In this document: one piece after another, positions 11,236 through 23,200 of the stretch
Layout of the letters: the number at the start of each line of letters is the position of its first letter
Numbering within the stretch: the first letter of the stretch is position 1
Position numbers and translations under genes: made by a program
Notes under the pieces: generated by a model
Databases searched by the model: none
Told to the model about the DNA's origin: nothing
The model's input: the letters and a program-made list of their open reading frames with translations, nothing else
NCBI RefSeq assembly: GCF_035222275.1
Contig: NW_026946359.1
Coordinates: 3,906,001 to 3,970,000, forward strand
Origin: Podospora bellae-mahoneyi
Lineage: Eukaryota; Ascomycota; Sordariomycetes; Sordariales; Podosporaceae
Direction of reading: 5' to 3'
Length of the DNA: 64,000 bases

Positions 11236-14200
11236 ATGGCGAGTCTAAAACGGTCGGTCGAGTCGGACCCTCTCGCGGCCAACATCTCGAATAAGATCTA
11301 TGTGAGATCCACCAAGAGCGGCAAGGTCCAAAAAATCGTCCGCGAGGTCTACCTCCGTCGGGACATCCCATGTTCTTCCAAGCTGTGTCGGGAGTGCCAG
11401 CATCAGATGCTCATTCCGAAAGATGCCTTGGGCAAGCGTGAGCGTTTCTCATACCCTCTGTTTCACAGGCTCATCTCATCGCTAACCATCGTCATCTTAG
11501 CGATCCCATTTGTCCTCTCAGACTCACCGGCGGGGACAAAGGTCTTCCCCCAGGGGCACTACCTGGTACCAGACACCAATGCCTTTCTCACAGCCATGGA
11601 CCTTTTCGAGCAGGAGTCTGCTTTTTACGACGTGATTGTCCTGCAGATTGTGCTCGAGGAGCTGAGGAACAGGTCGCTCCCGCTGTACAACCGGCTCATC
11701 AGCCTGACCAAGAGCGAGGACAAGAGGTTTTATGTCTTTTTCAACGAATTCCGACTCGAGACTCATGTGCCCCGTTTGGAGGGCGAGACAGTCAATGACC
11801 GAAACGATCGTGCGGTGAGGAGGGCGGTGGCGTGGTATGGCGAGCATCTGGCCCGTATCAAGGGAAAGGATGCCCCTGCTATTGTCATGCTGAGCAACGA
11901 TCGGGATAATTTGAAGAAGGCCAAGCAGGAGGGGATTCACGCTTGTTCGTTGGCGGATTATGTCAGGCAGTTGAAGGATGGGGAGAAGTTGCTGGATATG
12001 ATTCCTGAGACGCAGGATCGGGATCAGATCAAGGAGAAGAGGCCGGGGGATAACTTGTATCCCGAGTACTTCAGCATGTCGAAGATGATGACGGGGGTGA
12101 AGAGCAATTTGCTTCATCAGGGCATCTTCAATGTGTCGCCGTACAATTATTTGGAGGGGTCCATTAGGGTGCCGGCTTTCCCCAAGGCGTTGCTTATTCT
12201 GGGGCGGGAGAACATCAACCGCGCTGTTGATGGTGACTTGGTTGTGGTGGAGGTACTGCCTAAGGATCAGTGGAAGGAGCCATCTACGCAAGTCATCGAG
12301 GAGGATGCCATCACGAAGAACGAGAACCCAGATGCCGAAGAGTCTGATGACTTTGTTTCGGAAAGGGAACGCAAGGCACTGCAGGAGGAGGTCAAGAGAA
12401 CACACAGCAAGACGACCGAGGGACATGCTCAGCCGACTGCAAAGGTTGTCGGTGTGATCAAGCGGAATTGGCGTCAATATGTCGGACATATCGATCAGTC
12501 CTCCGTCAGCCAGTCGGCGCAACAAGGAAGGAAACAAGACAGTGTTTTCGTTATCCCTATGGACAAGAAGATCCCCAAGATCCGCCTCCGCACCAGACAG
12601 GTCTCCGAACTTCTCGGAAAGCGCATCTTGATCACGATCGATGCTTGGGACCGCAGCTCTCGCCACCCGTCCGGCCACTTTGTGCGCTCTCTCGGTGAAC
12701 TGGAGACGAAGGCTGCCGAGACAGAAGCCCTGCTCCTGGAGTACGACGTTCAGTACCGGCCTTTCCCCAAGACCGTCCTCGACTGTCTGCCCAAGGAAGG
12801 TCACGATTGGCGGGTGCCACAGAGTCTCGAGGATCCAGGCTGGAAAGACCGCCAGGATCTCAGAGATCTCTTGATTTGCAGTATTGACCCCATCGGGTGC
12901 CAAGATATCGACGACGCTCTTCATTCGCGGCCTCTACCTAATGGCAACTTTGAGGTTGGAGTCCACATCGCCGATGTTTCACATTTCGTCAAGCCCGGCA
13001 ACGCCATGGACGCCGAGGCGAGCATTCGTGGCACCACAGTCTACTTGGTCGACAAGCGTATCGACATGCTTCCGATGCTTCTCGGTACCGACCTCTGCTC
13101 TCTCAAGCCCTACGTCGAGCGTTATGCGTTCTCGGTCATTTGGGAGATGACCTCTGATGCCGACATCGTGGGCTCCCGCTTCACCAAGTCTGTCATCAAG
13201 TCACGTGAAGCCTTCAGCTACGAACAAGCGCAGTTGAGGGTGGACGACAGCTCTCAACAGGACGAGCTCACCACCAGCATCAGAACTCTCTTGGCTCTCT
13301 CGAAGAAGCTCAAGCAGAAGCGTCTCGATGCCGGTGCCTTGTCCCTCTCCTCCCCAGAGGTCAAGGTGCAAATGGAGTCCGAGACCTCAGACCCTATCGA
13401 CGTCAAGACCAAGGTCCATCTCGACACCATGTCCCTCGTCGAAGAGTTCATGCTTCTCGCCAACACCTCGGTCGCCAGAAGGATATACGAAGCCTTCCCC
13501 CAAACCGCCATCCTCCGCCGCCACGGCGCGCCCCCCAAGACTAACTTTGACGAACTTGCCAACCAGCTCAAGGTCAAGCGTGGCCTCGACCTCAGCGTCG
13601 AATCCTCCCGCGCCCTGGCCGACAGTCTCGACCGCTGCGTCGACGAAAAGGAGCCCTTCTTCAACACCTTGGTGCGCATCATGGCCACCCGCTGCATGAT
13701 GTCGGCCGAGTATTTTTGCTCCGGCACGCAGGCCTACCCCGAGTTCCGCCACTACGGTCTCGCGTCCGAAATCTACACGCACTTCACCTCGCCCATCCGC
13801 CGGTACGCCGATCTGATGGCCCACCGTCAGCTCGCCGCGGCGATCGAATACGAGGCCATCCACCCCAGCACGCGCAGCAGGGGCAAGCTCGAGGCTGTGT
13901 GCAAGAATATCAATGTCAGGCACCGGAACGCGCAGCTGGCGGGGAGGGCGAGCATTGCTTACTATGTCGGCCAGGCGCTCCGCGGCAAGGCGACGGAGGA
14001 GGACGGGTTCGTCATGAAGATTTTTAGCAACGGGTTTGTGGTTTTGGTGCCGAGGTTTGGGATTGAGAGTTTGATAAGGCTGAGGGATCTGGCTGAGACG
14101 GAGCCGCAGGCCGAGTTTGACGCGGAGAATTATGTGCTGCGGGTCAGTGGGAGTAGGGAGGTGAGGGTGGAGCTGTTCCAGAAGGTGAGGGTGAGGGTGA

Positions 14201-14265
14201 CGGATCAGAAGGATGAGACGACGGGGAAGAGGGGGGTGAGGATGGAGTTGGTCAAGACCTATTAG
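11236..14265 (+). CDS. dis3: Exosome 3'-5' exoribonuclease/endonuclease RRP44 (DIS3)
   Basis: Catalytic subunit of the nuclear and cytoplasmic RNA exosome, which degrades and processes rRNA precursors, snoRNAs and aberrant RNAs. Exons 11236-11437 and 11501-14265 encode 988 residues. The 63-nt intron has no stop and a length divisible by three, so an unspliced reading also stays open (1009 residues). Its GTGAGC donor, GCTAACC branch site and CATCTTAG acceptor, and the restored family sequence PFVLSD, argue that it is removed. The N-terminal CR3 cysteines are C46, C51 and C54. The PIN endonuclease motif LVPDTNAFL places an acidic residue at D92. Cold-shock-like domains follow (VVGVIKRNWRQYVGHI). 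The RNB exonuclease motif SIDPIGCQDIDDAL gives aspartates at about 530, 536, 538 and 539. A C-terminal S1 domain contains GFVMKIFSNGFVVLV. Length and residue positions match the yeast protein closely. Confidence 0.97.
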   Translation: MASLKRSVESDPLAANISNKIYVRSTKSGKVQKIVREVYLRRDIPCSSKLCRECQHQMLIPKDALGKRERFSYPLFHRLISSLTIVILAIPFVLSDSPAGTKVFPQGHYLVPDTNAFLTAMDLFEQESAFYDVIVLQIVLEELRNRSLPLYNRLISLTKSEDKRFYVFFNEFRLETHVPRLEGETVNDRNDRAVRRAVAWYGEHLARIKGKDAPAIVMLSNDRDNLKKAKQEGIHACSLADYVRQLKDGEKLLDMIPETQDRDQIKEKRPGDNLYPEYFSMSKMMTGVKSNLLHQGIFNVSPYNYLEGSIRVPAFPKALLILGRENINRAVDGDLVVVEVLPKDQWKEPSTQVIEEDAITKNENPDAEESDDFVSERERKALQEEVKRTHSKTTEGHAQPTAKVVGVIKRNWRQYVGHIDQSSVSQSAQQGRKQDSVFVIPMDKKIPKIRLRTRQVSELLGKRILITIDAWDRSSRHPSGHFVRSLGELETKAAETEALLLEYDVQYRPFPKTVLDCLPKEGHDWRVPQSLEDPGWKDRQDLRDLLICSIDPIGCQDIDDALHSRPLPNGNFEVGVHIADVSHFVKPGNAMDAEASIRGTTVYLVDKRIDMLPMLLGTDLCSLKPYVERYAFSVIWEMTSDADIVGSRFTKSVIKSREAFSYEQAQLRVDDSSQQDELTTSIRTLLALSKKLKQKRLDAGALSLSSPEVKVQMESETSDPIDVKTKVHLDTMSLVEEFMLLANTSVARRIYEAFPQTAILRRHGAPPKTNFDELANQLKVKRGLDLSVESSRALADSLDRCVDEKEPFFNTLVRIMATRCMMSAEYFCSGTQAYPEFRHYGLASEIYTHFTSPIRRYADLMAHRQLAAAIEYEAIHPSTRSRGKLEAVCKNINVRHRNAQLAGRASIAYYVGQALRGKATEEDGFVMKIFSNGFVVLVPRFGIESLIRLRDLAETEPQAEFDAENYVLRVSGSREVRVELFQKVRVRVTDQKDETTGKRGVRMELVKTY
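11438..11500 (+). other. Stop-free 63-nt intron in DIS3
   Basis: The donor is GTGAGC, the branch site GCTAACC and the acceptor TTAG. The length is 21 codons and there is no in-frame stop. Retention would insert 21 mostly hydrophobic residues between the CR3 and PIN regions. Confidence 0.85.
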
Positions 14266-14623
14266 ATGGTGGAGGAAAAGGAAGGTTATTGTAGAGAAGT
14301 AGTAAAAGAGTAAACCAGGGTACATGTACGGTTGTTTTCTTCTCTGGACCAATTTTCCTGCGTTTTCGTAGTTCTTTGAGAGATTCGGATATCGTATTTA
14401 CCATCATGCTAAACAAGAAAACGACATCAAAGGCCACAAAAGTACATAATATACCATCTTTCATTCATTTAAACCCCCCAGTTTTTGTTTCTCTCTTCTC
14501 TCTCTCTCTCTCTAGACGCCAAAACGCCTTTGTGCCACTTAACGAAACAAGAAAGCTGAATGAACCGCCCTGCAAAATAAATGCCAACTGAACCGAAAGA
14601 TAAAGAAAAGAAAAAAAAGGTAT
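14266..14623. other. Convergent 3' intergenic region DIS3/NUG1, with (CT)n tract
   Basis: 358 bp between two facing stop codons. It contains a pyrimidine tract at 14490-14513 (mostly CT repeats) and A-rich stretches on both strands that suit 3' ends. No gene is seen. Confidence 0.7.
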
Positions 14624-16356
14624 CTACTCCATCTCAACCTCATTACCCCCCTCCTCCTCCGCACCAGCCTCCATGCTGGCCCACAAGCCCTCCAAGTTGA
14701 ACTCCTGCGCCCACTCGGTGACAATCTGCTTCTGATCGGCACCCACCTCCTCGTTGGCAATCTTGGCCGGCCCCTTCGCCGAAGCAGCCGGGGCGCCGGT
14801 CTGAACCGCTGGTGGGACAGCCGACCAGCCCTGGATTCTGCCGTCTCTCCAGTCTGTCACCACCGTCATGGCAGCAGCCTGGATGTTGGGAACACCGCCC
14901 CTCCCGAGACGTCCTCTCTTCCTCGCGACCTGGACAAGGAAGTCGGTTGTCGAGTCTCCGCTCTCGGGGTTGATGAGAAGAGGGGGGAGGTCGTAGAGCT
15001 GAATCATCTTCTCGAGAAGCTCTGGCTGGACAGAGAGGCGCTTGAGGAGGAGGGTGACGGCCGGAACCGGGTCGTCGATTTGCTTTGGTGGGACGGCGTT
15101 GAGGAGGACGAGGTGGGCGTGCGCTTCGGTTGGGTTCTTGGGGGTGAAGCTGGAGATGGAGCCGGTAGAGGGGAAGACGATACCGGGGGAATCGAGTAGG
15201 GTGAGCTTCTGGTCAATCTTGACGGCGCGGATAGAGGTCGTGACACCGGCTTCGGCACCGGCGGGGCAAGGGGCGCGGTTGTTGCGGCCACCGAGGCGGG
15301 AGAGGAGAGCGTTGATGACGCTGGACTTTCCGACATTGGGGTAGCCGATGACACCAACCGAGATGGCGCGCTTGAGGTTGCGTGACGCGGCATAAGACTT
15401 GAGCGCCTTGAAGAGAGCAGAGGAGGTGCTCTGAACGGTGATATCGCGGTGATTGAAGACGTGCGCATTGGGCGCAGGGTTGGAGGCGCGGAGAGGGAGG
15501 GTAGGGAAGAAGCGACGGAGATGGGCGAGCCAAGCGCGGAGAACTGGTGGGGGGATCAGGTCGACCTTGTTAAGAATGAAGATGAGACGCTTGCCGCCGC
15601 TAGCAGCAGCCATCACGGCCTTCTCAATATCGCGCGAGCGGGTGCCTTCGGGGTCGCGGGCGTCGAGAACGTAGAGAACAACGTCGGCTTGGTCAACAAC
15701 TTGCTTGAAGACCTTGTCGAAGGCCTTACGGGACGAAGCACCGCCTGGAACCTCGATCGCGCCAGACTCCTCATCGTCGGAAGAATCATCATCATCGTCG
15801 TCCATCTCGTCGTCGTCGCCGCTCTCCAGCTCCTTGTCATACTGCTCGGCCGCTTTCCTGGCGCTGCGAATGAGAGCCGCAAGAGGGTTGGAGTCGTCCC
15901 CCTCGCTGTCGTCATCGTCCTCATCGACCATCATGGAATCCTCCTCGAGTCCCTCAAACTCTTCGTCGTCATCCATGCGATTCTCATCCTTATTCTCCTC
16001 AGATCCAGCGGCCTTGGCAGCCCTGAGCATCTCTTTTCTGCGCTTCTGCTCCTCAGCTTTCCTGATGCGGTCCTCCTCGATCTGGTTCAACAGCTTCTCC
16101 TTGTAAGGGAACAGGTTGGGGATGCCGGGGTCCTTCTTGAGCTTGCTCTTCCATTGTGGGTTCTTCTTGGCTTCCTTCTTCGCCTTGCGCTGCTTCGCAG
16201 CCGAGGCCTTCTGAATCTTATGCCTCAAGCGAACGGGAGTGCGCTTGGATTTCGGCTCTGTAGGGTTTGGGCGGGTTAGAAAAGATCAATTGGCAACAGA
16301 TCGAGGAGATAAAGGGGAGAGCGCATACTTTTCGGTTTGGTTATTGATCCTGCCAT
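14624..16356 (-). CDS. nug1: NUG1/nucleostemin-family circularly permuted GTPase (60S ribosome assembly)
   Basis: Two exons (complement of 16356-16329 and 16257-14624, intron 71 nt) give 553 residues. The 28-nt first exon encodes MAGSITKPK, and splicing continues the basic N-terminus (KPKSKRTPVRLRHKIQK) typical of GNL3/NUG1 proteins. The GTPase motifs come in the permuted order of the YlqF/YawG family: DARDP at about 208-212, G4 NKVDLIP at 239-245, G1 GYPNVGKSS at 314-322, and G3 DSPG at 365-368. An acidic D/E/S-rich segment (about 100-175) precedes the G domain. Yeast Nug1 acts in the nucleolus and nucleoplasm in pre-60S maturation and export; that role is inferred from the family. It is convergent with DIS3 and divergent from the phosphatase gene. 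Confidence 0.95.
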
Positions 16357-17199
16357 TTTAACTGATTTAATTTTATGATCAATATGGCTTCGATCGTCTG
16401 CTTACTTGCCCTGGAGATGGGTCGCAAAGCAGGGCGATTGTAAAGTTCAAAAAAATTATGGTGGAGCGCTGATCCTGCCGCCCCTCACCGCCTATGATAA
16501 GACAGAATTGTGGTGCTTATCGGGGTTATCGGCTCCACCGCCCCTCACTGCGTCAATGGCATTGTGGGGTTGACATCTCGTCGATTCTTCGGATGAACAT
16601 CTCAAAATCTTTTGTTTCAGTCTTCATTCACTGTCAATGATTCAAAGAATCTCGAGGCTTTGGAGGGTCCCTGTTGAATACCACATAGTCCCTCAACATG
16701 GGTAATACATTGATCACTTATATAGTACACACATATGACAGACCTATATAGGCAGCTTCATTCTCACAAGATATCTTTCAATTCTCGTGATTCGTCTCTC
16801 AAATTAAAGAACGCTGTCTCTGCCTCCGATGGGTCACCCGGTAACCAGAAAAGAAAGCGGAGATGCCCATTTAGCCACTTCCCAGAGCATTGGGCTCCAA
16901 CAACGGTCAATCTCACCGCCGAAGAGATAAAAAGTGGAATCTGATGTTTCCTGATTGGGATACTCCGACACTGGTTGCCGACCCGACCGACGACGCCGTG
17001 GTGGATTTTGATTTGTTTTGGTTCCCATGCCAACTCTTGAAATGCTATCTTGTCTCCCTTCTTTTCCTCTTGCATTCTGACTCTAACCTGATCAAGTTAC
17101 ATCATTCTGTTTCCTAAAGACCCATCACATATTTTCACCTTGAGAGACTCATCCACACAGTTTTACCACCAGCCTCAGGTATTGTAACCAAACGTCACA
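16357..17199. promoter_or_regulatory. Bidirectional promoter region NUG1 / HAD phosphatase
   Basis: 843 bp between two divergent start codons. It contains the repeat element described at 16461-16551 near NUG1. The rest has a moderate A/T content and pyrimidine-rich leader sequence near 17040-17160. No gene is seen. Promoter function is inferred from gene orientation only. Confidence 0.6.
16461..16551. repeat. Compact inverted/direct repeat element upstream of NUG1
   Basis: GTGGAGC at 16461-16467 is matched by its reverse complement GCTCCAC at 16532-16538. A CCGCCCCTCACYGC word occurs twice, at 16478-16491 and 16538-16551, exactly 60 bp apart. Between them lie GATAAG/CTTATC words and the tandem TTATCGGGG/TTATCGG at 16517-16532. 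It could be a cluster of transcription-factor sites or a tiny MITE-like remnant. Confidence 0.6.
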
Positions 17200-17998
17200 A
17201 TGGGAAGCATAGACACCACCGGCTACAGCTTCACAGCCGGCCCCGAAACCGTCTCCTTTGACAGTTTCCTCTTCGACATGGACGGCACAATCATTGATTC
17301 CACCGCCGCCGTAGAGAAACACTGGGAAGGGTAAGAGCCCTCACCCCCTCTTGTTCATAATAAACCCCGAAACTAACCACTACCCCTCCAGCATCGGCAA
17401 CGACATCGGCGTAAGCCCCGAAATCATCCTCCAAACCTCCCACGGCCGCCGAACAATAGACATGCTCAAGATCCTCGCCCCGGAAAAGGCCACCTGGGAA
17501 TACGTCCAATCCAGGGAAGCCCTCCTCCCCATACTCTACGGCTCCGACGCCGTCGAGATCCCCGGCGCCCGCTCCCTCCTCGATTCCCTCATCGCCCTCT
17601 CTGTCCCCTGGACAATCGTCACGTCTGGCTCCCTTCCCCTCGTAAGCGGGTGGCTCAAGGTCCTTGACCTGCCTGTCCCAGAACACCTTGTCACGGCGGA
17701 GTCTGTGCAAAACGGCAAGCCAGATCCGGCCTGCTATCGTTTGGGGAGGGAGAAGCTGGGCGAGTCGGCGGGTGAGGGGAAGGAGGTTTTGGTGTTCGAG
17801 GATGCTCCTGCTGGGATCGAGGCTGGGAAGGCGGCTGGGTGCAGGGTTGTTGGGTTGGTGACTTCTCACAGTGTGGAGGAGGTTTTGTCTGCTGGGCCGG
17901 ATTGGGTGGTGAAGGATCTGACGCAGGTTAGGATTGTGAGGAGGGAGGAGGATGGGAGGGTTGTGCTGGAGATTGGGGGGTTGTTGGTGAGGAATTAG
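17200..17998 (+). CDS. HAD-superfamily phosphatase (glycerol-3-phosphate / sugar-phosphate phosphatase-like)
   Basis: Exons 17200-17330 and 17392-17998 (intron 61 nt) encode 245 residues. Motif I is DMDGT with the nucleophile at D26 and the acid/base at D28, followed by IIDSTAAVEKHW. Motif II is IVTSG, the motif III lysine lies in GKPDPACY, and motif IV is FEDAPAGIEAG. This set and length fit the GPP1/DOG subgroup, which hydrolyses small phosphate esters such as glycerol 3-phosphate or 2-deoxyglucose 6-phosphate in the cytosol. The exact substrate cannot be read from sequence. All catalytic motifs are intact. Confidence 0.9.
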
Positions 17999-20248
17999 GG
18001 GTGAGAGTTGGGAAAGGGGCGTTTGGGTGATGGACTGGAAGGAGGATAGATGCTACAGGATCACTGTTGGGGGCTATGGGACATGGTATGGCTGTTAATA
18101 GATGGAATATCGGCATTTTCATGGGTTTTACCAGCAAATGCCTGCAATTATTTGGTGCGTGTTGGATTAGGGAAGTATGTGAAGTGTTAAAGATCCTGTG
18201 TGATATGTGAGCTGCATATTTCGTCGCGGTGAATGAAAGAGCAGAAAACTTAAGAAAATCTACATTTACCTAGGGGAGATATGAACAATGATCCTTGAGA
18301 TCGGAAACTGTCTCAGGCGGATGTTTAAGAAGTATTTCAACGGTATCCCTATGAGGTGTCAGGTTGAGGTCTTTGACAATAAGCAGGACCAAATTGAAGC
18401 TTTGCGTTTTGGATAACCTGGTGGTTCTTTCAACTTTCATCATATGGAGGCCCTGGGTACTTTGACATAGGTCACCAAGTCATCCATAGAAGATATTACA
18501 GGGGCTAGGGAGGAATGTAAACAGAGGTCAGTCCACTGTTGTTTAAACCATACCTTACATATTCACTAAATGCCGATAAGTATACCTGATTGCCGACAAA
18601 CCCCGGCAGCTAGAACTCAGTAAAGATAACGGCCCAACAATCAAAGATGCGCCGCTTGGTAGGCATGTCTCATCAACGTACACATCTACTCTCACATTTC
18701 AGTTCTTACATTCCACAGAACAAAGCATAGACCCTCACAGCTGACATGGACTCAAGGCCTTGCCATGAGATTAGACAAACGAATGATCTGTACCCTGAAT
18801 CATCAGCAGAAAAGCATGACGCAGTCTCAGTAACGTACGTTTGCTTCAACGGTAACGTTGACGATGGCTGTCACATGGAACTCGACGTCAACATCATCAA
18901 GATCAACAAAAGCAAATCCAACTCGAGACATGAGCAGCAGTGATGACGGCGGCAAAGCTCTTTTGATACATGTCGCCGACGATCCAAGATCGACATGATA
19001 CCTATCTACCTCGCCGCCATGCTTTCCCCCAGAAAATGACCACCACCAAAACCTCCCAATGTCCTTTTTACCATCCTAAAGTCCTCACCGTTACTCACCG
19101 AGAACGAGATCAATGTCTCGGCTAACTCAACATCCATCTACCTGATTCCTTTTCTTCTTCCCAAACCTCCCACCCGTCCCCGAGTGTCTCGGTCTGTGTC
19201 TTCCTCCAGCTCCCCACCCGCCATGAGCTAACTTTAGCATCATCCACGGCATCCTTTCCCACCCATCCATGTACATACACTACATTATTCCGCTCTCCTC
19301 CTCCTCTAACCCATGAATGTATCCTTTCGCCACCCCTCGGAAGCGGGAAGACAACAACAGCAGCTCAAGAAAACAACAGTGCGAGGTTACCCCCCTTAAA
19401 CACCCCTCCGCCCCCAGAAGAGGAAAAAAACTGACGACAAACAACGTCACATAAGAAATCTAGAAGCCGATCGGCACATGTAGACCACCGGGTTCAAAAC
19501 TAAAAAGTTCCTCCTCGTGGCACTAAAACACACATCAACTGCACTGCTGCGCTGCAATAACAGCCGAGTCCACTCCAGCCCAGTCGAGGCCAACAACCCA
19601 CCCCCCCCTCCTTCCCACCTCTCAGCCCAAACCCTAACCGAAGCCAGCCCCCGGGATGTCTTGCGGCGTCCCCGGTCAGGTGCCGGTTCGCCTCGCGCTG
19701 ATCATCACCCTCTTCTTCCAGTCTACTACTGCAGAACACACCACGCGAGGAGGGGAAGAGGAAAAAAGATGCGGGGAAACACAACAATCCTACCTCCCTT
19801 GTGCCCTTTGGGCTAGTATACACACAACCAGCCCATCCCATTTTCATCATTTTTACCTGTCCTGATGTAGTTCCTAGTAACCGGCAAGTGGTGTGTAAAC
19901 ATCCCTTCACCATCCAGAGGAATGTTGAACATGATGATATCCCTTTCCCTTCGCCGTCAACGGAGGCCGCATATAATGCAGAAAAAAGGTGGAAATAACA
20001 CCTCCCTCCCTCCCCTTGCCACCCGCATGGAATAAAATATTTTTGGGAAATAATAAAGAAGAAGAAAAGAGCAGCAAGCAGGTACACACATAACACATAA
20101 CACAGTCATGCGGTCAGGCGGCAATGAACGGCGGCCAACCCACCCCCCACCGTCTTTGCACTCGCAAAATGGCACCAGCACACACAACGCGCTGACCTCA
20201 TGGTTAGAAATCTTGGGGAAAGCAAAGGTGTGTGTGGGTGTCATGACA

Positions 20249-20262
20249 GGGGGGGGGGGGGG
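20249..20262 (+). repeat. 14-G homopolymer
   Basis: A run of fourteen G follows TCATGACA. It is intergenic. Runs of this length are prone to sequencing error and length polymorphism. Confidence 0.9.
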
Positions 20263-23200
20263 TCCATCACAACCGTGCGAGAAGGCGCGCGCGTCAAATG
20301 TGTGCGGGATGCTCATCAATCCTTCCTTTCTGCAGTCTGCCAGGGGGAAATTTGAGAAAGCACCCTTCTGTCCCGTGGCGGCGGCTGCGGCGATAACCGA
20401 TTGATACCTTTCATTCATACGTTCACGTTGGGAGGGATACCTATCTCAGCTCTTACCCGGGGATCGAGAAGAAGAGGGAGGGGGCGGTTAACGAAATCGG
20501 GATCTCGGATACAAGGAGAGTGAGTCTGACTGATAGAGAACACACATACAGATGTGTAACCCAGGTGACGAAAGGGTATAAAGGAGCAACAGAGTGCGGA
20601 ATTTGTTGCGGCCGCTTGCATGACGGCGGGGAGGGCAAAAAGTTGTGAGCCCCGTCCTGACATATCGAAAATTAGTCCGACTCTGAAAATCTCACTGTTG
20701 TGTAAACATCTTGCACATCCTCTTTAAATTGGTCGGCGATTTGCGTAACGATAGAGTTATCGTTCCTGCATAACCCGTCAGGCGTTCGTACGAAGAAGAC
20801 GTCTCAAATCAATCTTGGTATCCAAAGAAAAAAACAGATCAACACAGCCTCGGGCCGTTGAGCTAACACAGCATATAATACTGGAATGGCGAACAACAAC
20901 AAGTTTCCAACACACAAAAAAGAAACTCCGATGGACGGATGGACGGACGAGGGCTGATGCGTGGCGTTTTCCCTGGACAAACTGGCAAGGGAAAACGTCC
21001 GACGACGAGTGCTGTGCTGCCCCCTTTTTCCCCTGCAGGAAAAAGAAGAAGCATTTGGGTGGTTTTGATTTCCGACCTGAGACTTGGTTTCCTGCAGGAA
21101 CAAGAGACAGGATCGACCATCACGCATTATGTTGAGTATCTGCAGTCAATTTATTAGCCCATGCCATAGATGCGGCTCAAAATCCACAGAATTAGAATCT
21201 GTAAAGTCTGTGAGGGCCGTAAATGAATCTTAAATTACTTCCCCACGTTGCATTTGCAGCCTCCCATCATTGATTCGTCTGCTGCCCTCAACGGGATCCA
21301 GGGAGCTCCCGTTGCCGAACAAGACGATCGACGACCGATCTGATTAACCTCTGATCGCCTGTCAGCGTCCCCGTCAGAAGGCTTGTCAGTTAGTCGTTCA
21401 AATATCCCAACTTGCCTGTCGTCATGGAGATGATGAAAATGATGATGAACAACCCACCGCCCAGATGAAGAGGTTGGATTCTCGTGTCCTCGTCCTCGCA
21501 CCAGGCAGAACGGTGTGGGCTTGCCGATGAACACTGTGCCCGTTGGAGGATGCAGGGATTTTCACCATGTACCTGCTTGTACCTTTTGGTCATGTTATCC
21601 AACAGGGAGCTTTGGACAAAGGCTCCCCTCCAGACACACACGTGGCCGCCCGGGCCAGCAAATAATCCTAATCTCCTGGCCCCTGGGACGTGCTCCATCA
21701 GGGCGTCAAACACTGTTCTTTCTGACCGTGGGCGGTGAACCTCTGATTCAGGTACCGATGTTGGATGAGCACAAAAGGTTCGCCGTGGTTCAGCGTTTGG
21801 CCGTCCATTGAGACCGCTGGTGGAAGCGATTCGCCTTCAGTCCCTCACTGTGATTGTCTACCGCGAAGGACTGGTTGTGACTACTGGCAGCGCGCGCGGC
21901 GGGTTACGAGCTGGTTTCCTGCTTGAGCAGCCCCGTCATCCATGACAGCGTTACACTCGGATTCAGTCGTGTCCTCCCCATCTCTCCAGCTCCCCCGCCC
22001 CGCCGCGGCTCTGGAGCCGGATCAAAAGCTTCGATAAGGCGAAGGAAGGTCCACTCTTGGCCGCCCGGCGCTGCGGACAAAAATGTTAGACCGTTCTTAA
22101 GCTTGCCGGTCTCGGTCATTTTCAAACCCGAGAATGTTGGACACTGCTTACCACCACTGTTGGACCGTCATCTTGGCCGCTGCTTGCATTAGCTTTGGCT
22201 TCCTCTACGAACTGCCGGTGCTCACTACTATCATCGAACATTCGTTGCCGACTTCTTCATGGTAGTCAACCATGGATGGCACAGGACGGGTGTTATGTTA
22301 TGAAGGCTGTACAGCACCCTAGCACACAGATCCCACGCATTGACCCGTACGCGAACCAATGAGCAAGGCTGGCGTGGGAGTTCGACGCAATGCTACTCAT
22401 CTGCTTGTCGTTCAAAGCTGTGATTCCGTGTGTCAGCAAGATACGGATAACGCTGGGGAGATACGTACGCTGAAATGTACAAGAAAAGTTCCCGATCAGA
22501 CCTTTGAGTTTGACATGTCGAAATGATCTGTTGAGACACCGACTGACCTTGGCTCGCCTGATACATCGAAACTGTGCTGCTGGAGCTGATTCGATCGCTT
22601 GCCGTAGGTTCATTGCTGTTTCTTTTCTTCGTCTGAGCAGTCGTTTTGATGCCCATGAGCTGCGTGGGTTGTGACGTACGGCTGGTGATACGGGCCCACC
22701 TAGGTAACTTCTCAGAGACGGCCGATGTGACTGTGGTTTTTGTCCCATATCGCACATCTTAAGAAAATCCGGGATGGGGGAGCTGGGGCTTGAGCGCCCG
22801 CAATTTCGTAATCACTTGCTGAGACCCATCAGCCAAAGAGAAGGCCATCCTCAAGCCACAAGATGCAGAGCGGGATGCACCCGAACCAGCCTCTGGTCTC
22901 CGGCCTGCTTTGTTGCGCCAACCGAGTATGCATCTGCTCTCCAACCACAGCATCTTCCTGCTTCGGAGTGTTGAAAAGTGCCGAATGCTTGGTAGGAGAA
23001 GCAGGAAGAAAAGGGGACAGCATTCTGATCGGACGGGATGTCTGAAGATTTCAGCATGGTGGTTTTCCAACCGAATGGTCTTTTTGCAGAGTGTCACCCC
23101 CACTCTAGAGTGCGACAGAACGGGCTCCATAAATAGAAATGTGCATGCACTGTAGCAGCACGTCTCCTGTATTCGGACTGTAGCGTAGTGCTGGAAAATG

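Noticed and set aside
11524-12924. 466-codon frame antisense to DIS3
   Set aside because: It is a mirror of strong codon bias in the DIS3 coding strand; the sense gene is fully accounted for.
13387-14352. 321-codon frame antisense to the DIS3 3' half
   Set aside because: Same cause: high GC at third positions leaves the antisense frame open. Leu/His/Arg-rich translation has no family features.
15449-16279. 276-codon frame antisense to NUG1
   Set aside because: Shadow of the acidic/basic NUG1 N-terminus; translation is a Val/Leu repeat-like sequence.
19500-20096. 198-codon minus-strand frame
   Set aside because: Low-complexity F/G/C-rich translation, no domain, no splice context; more likely spacer.
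22393-23130. Two collinear minus-strand frames separated by one stop (123 and 120 codons)
   Set aside because: The translation looks random (S/R/T-rich) and a TTTTCTTAAG acceptor-like site alone is not enough to claim a gene.
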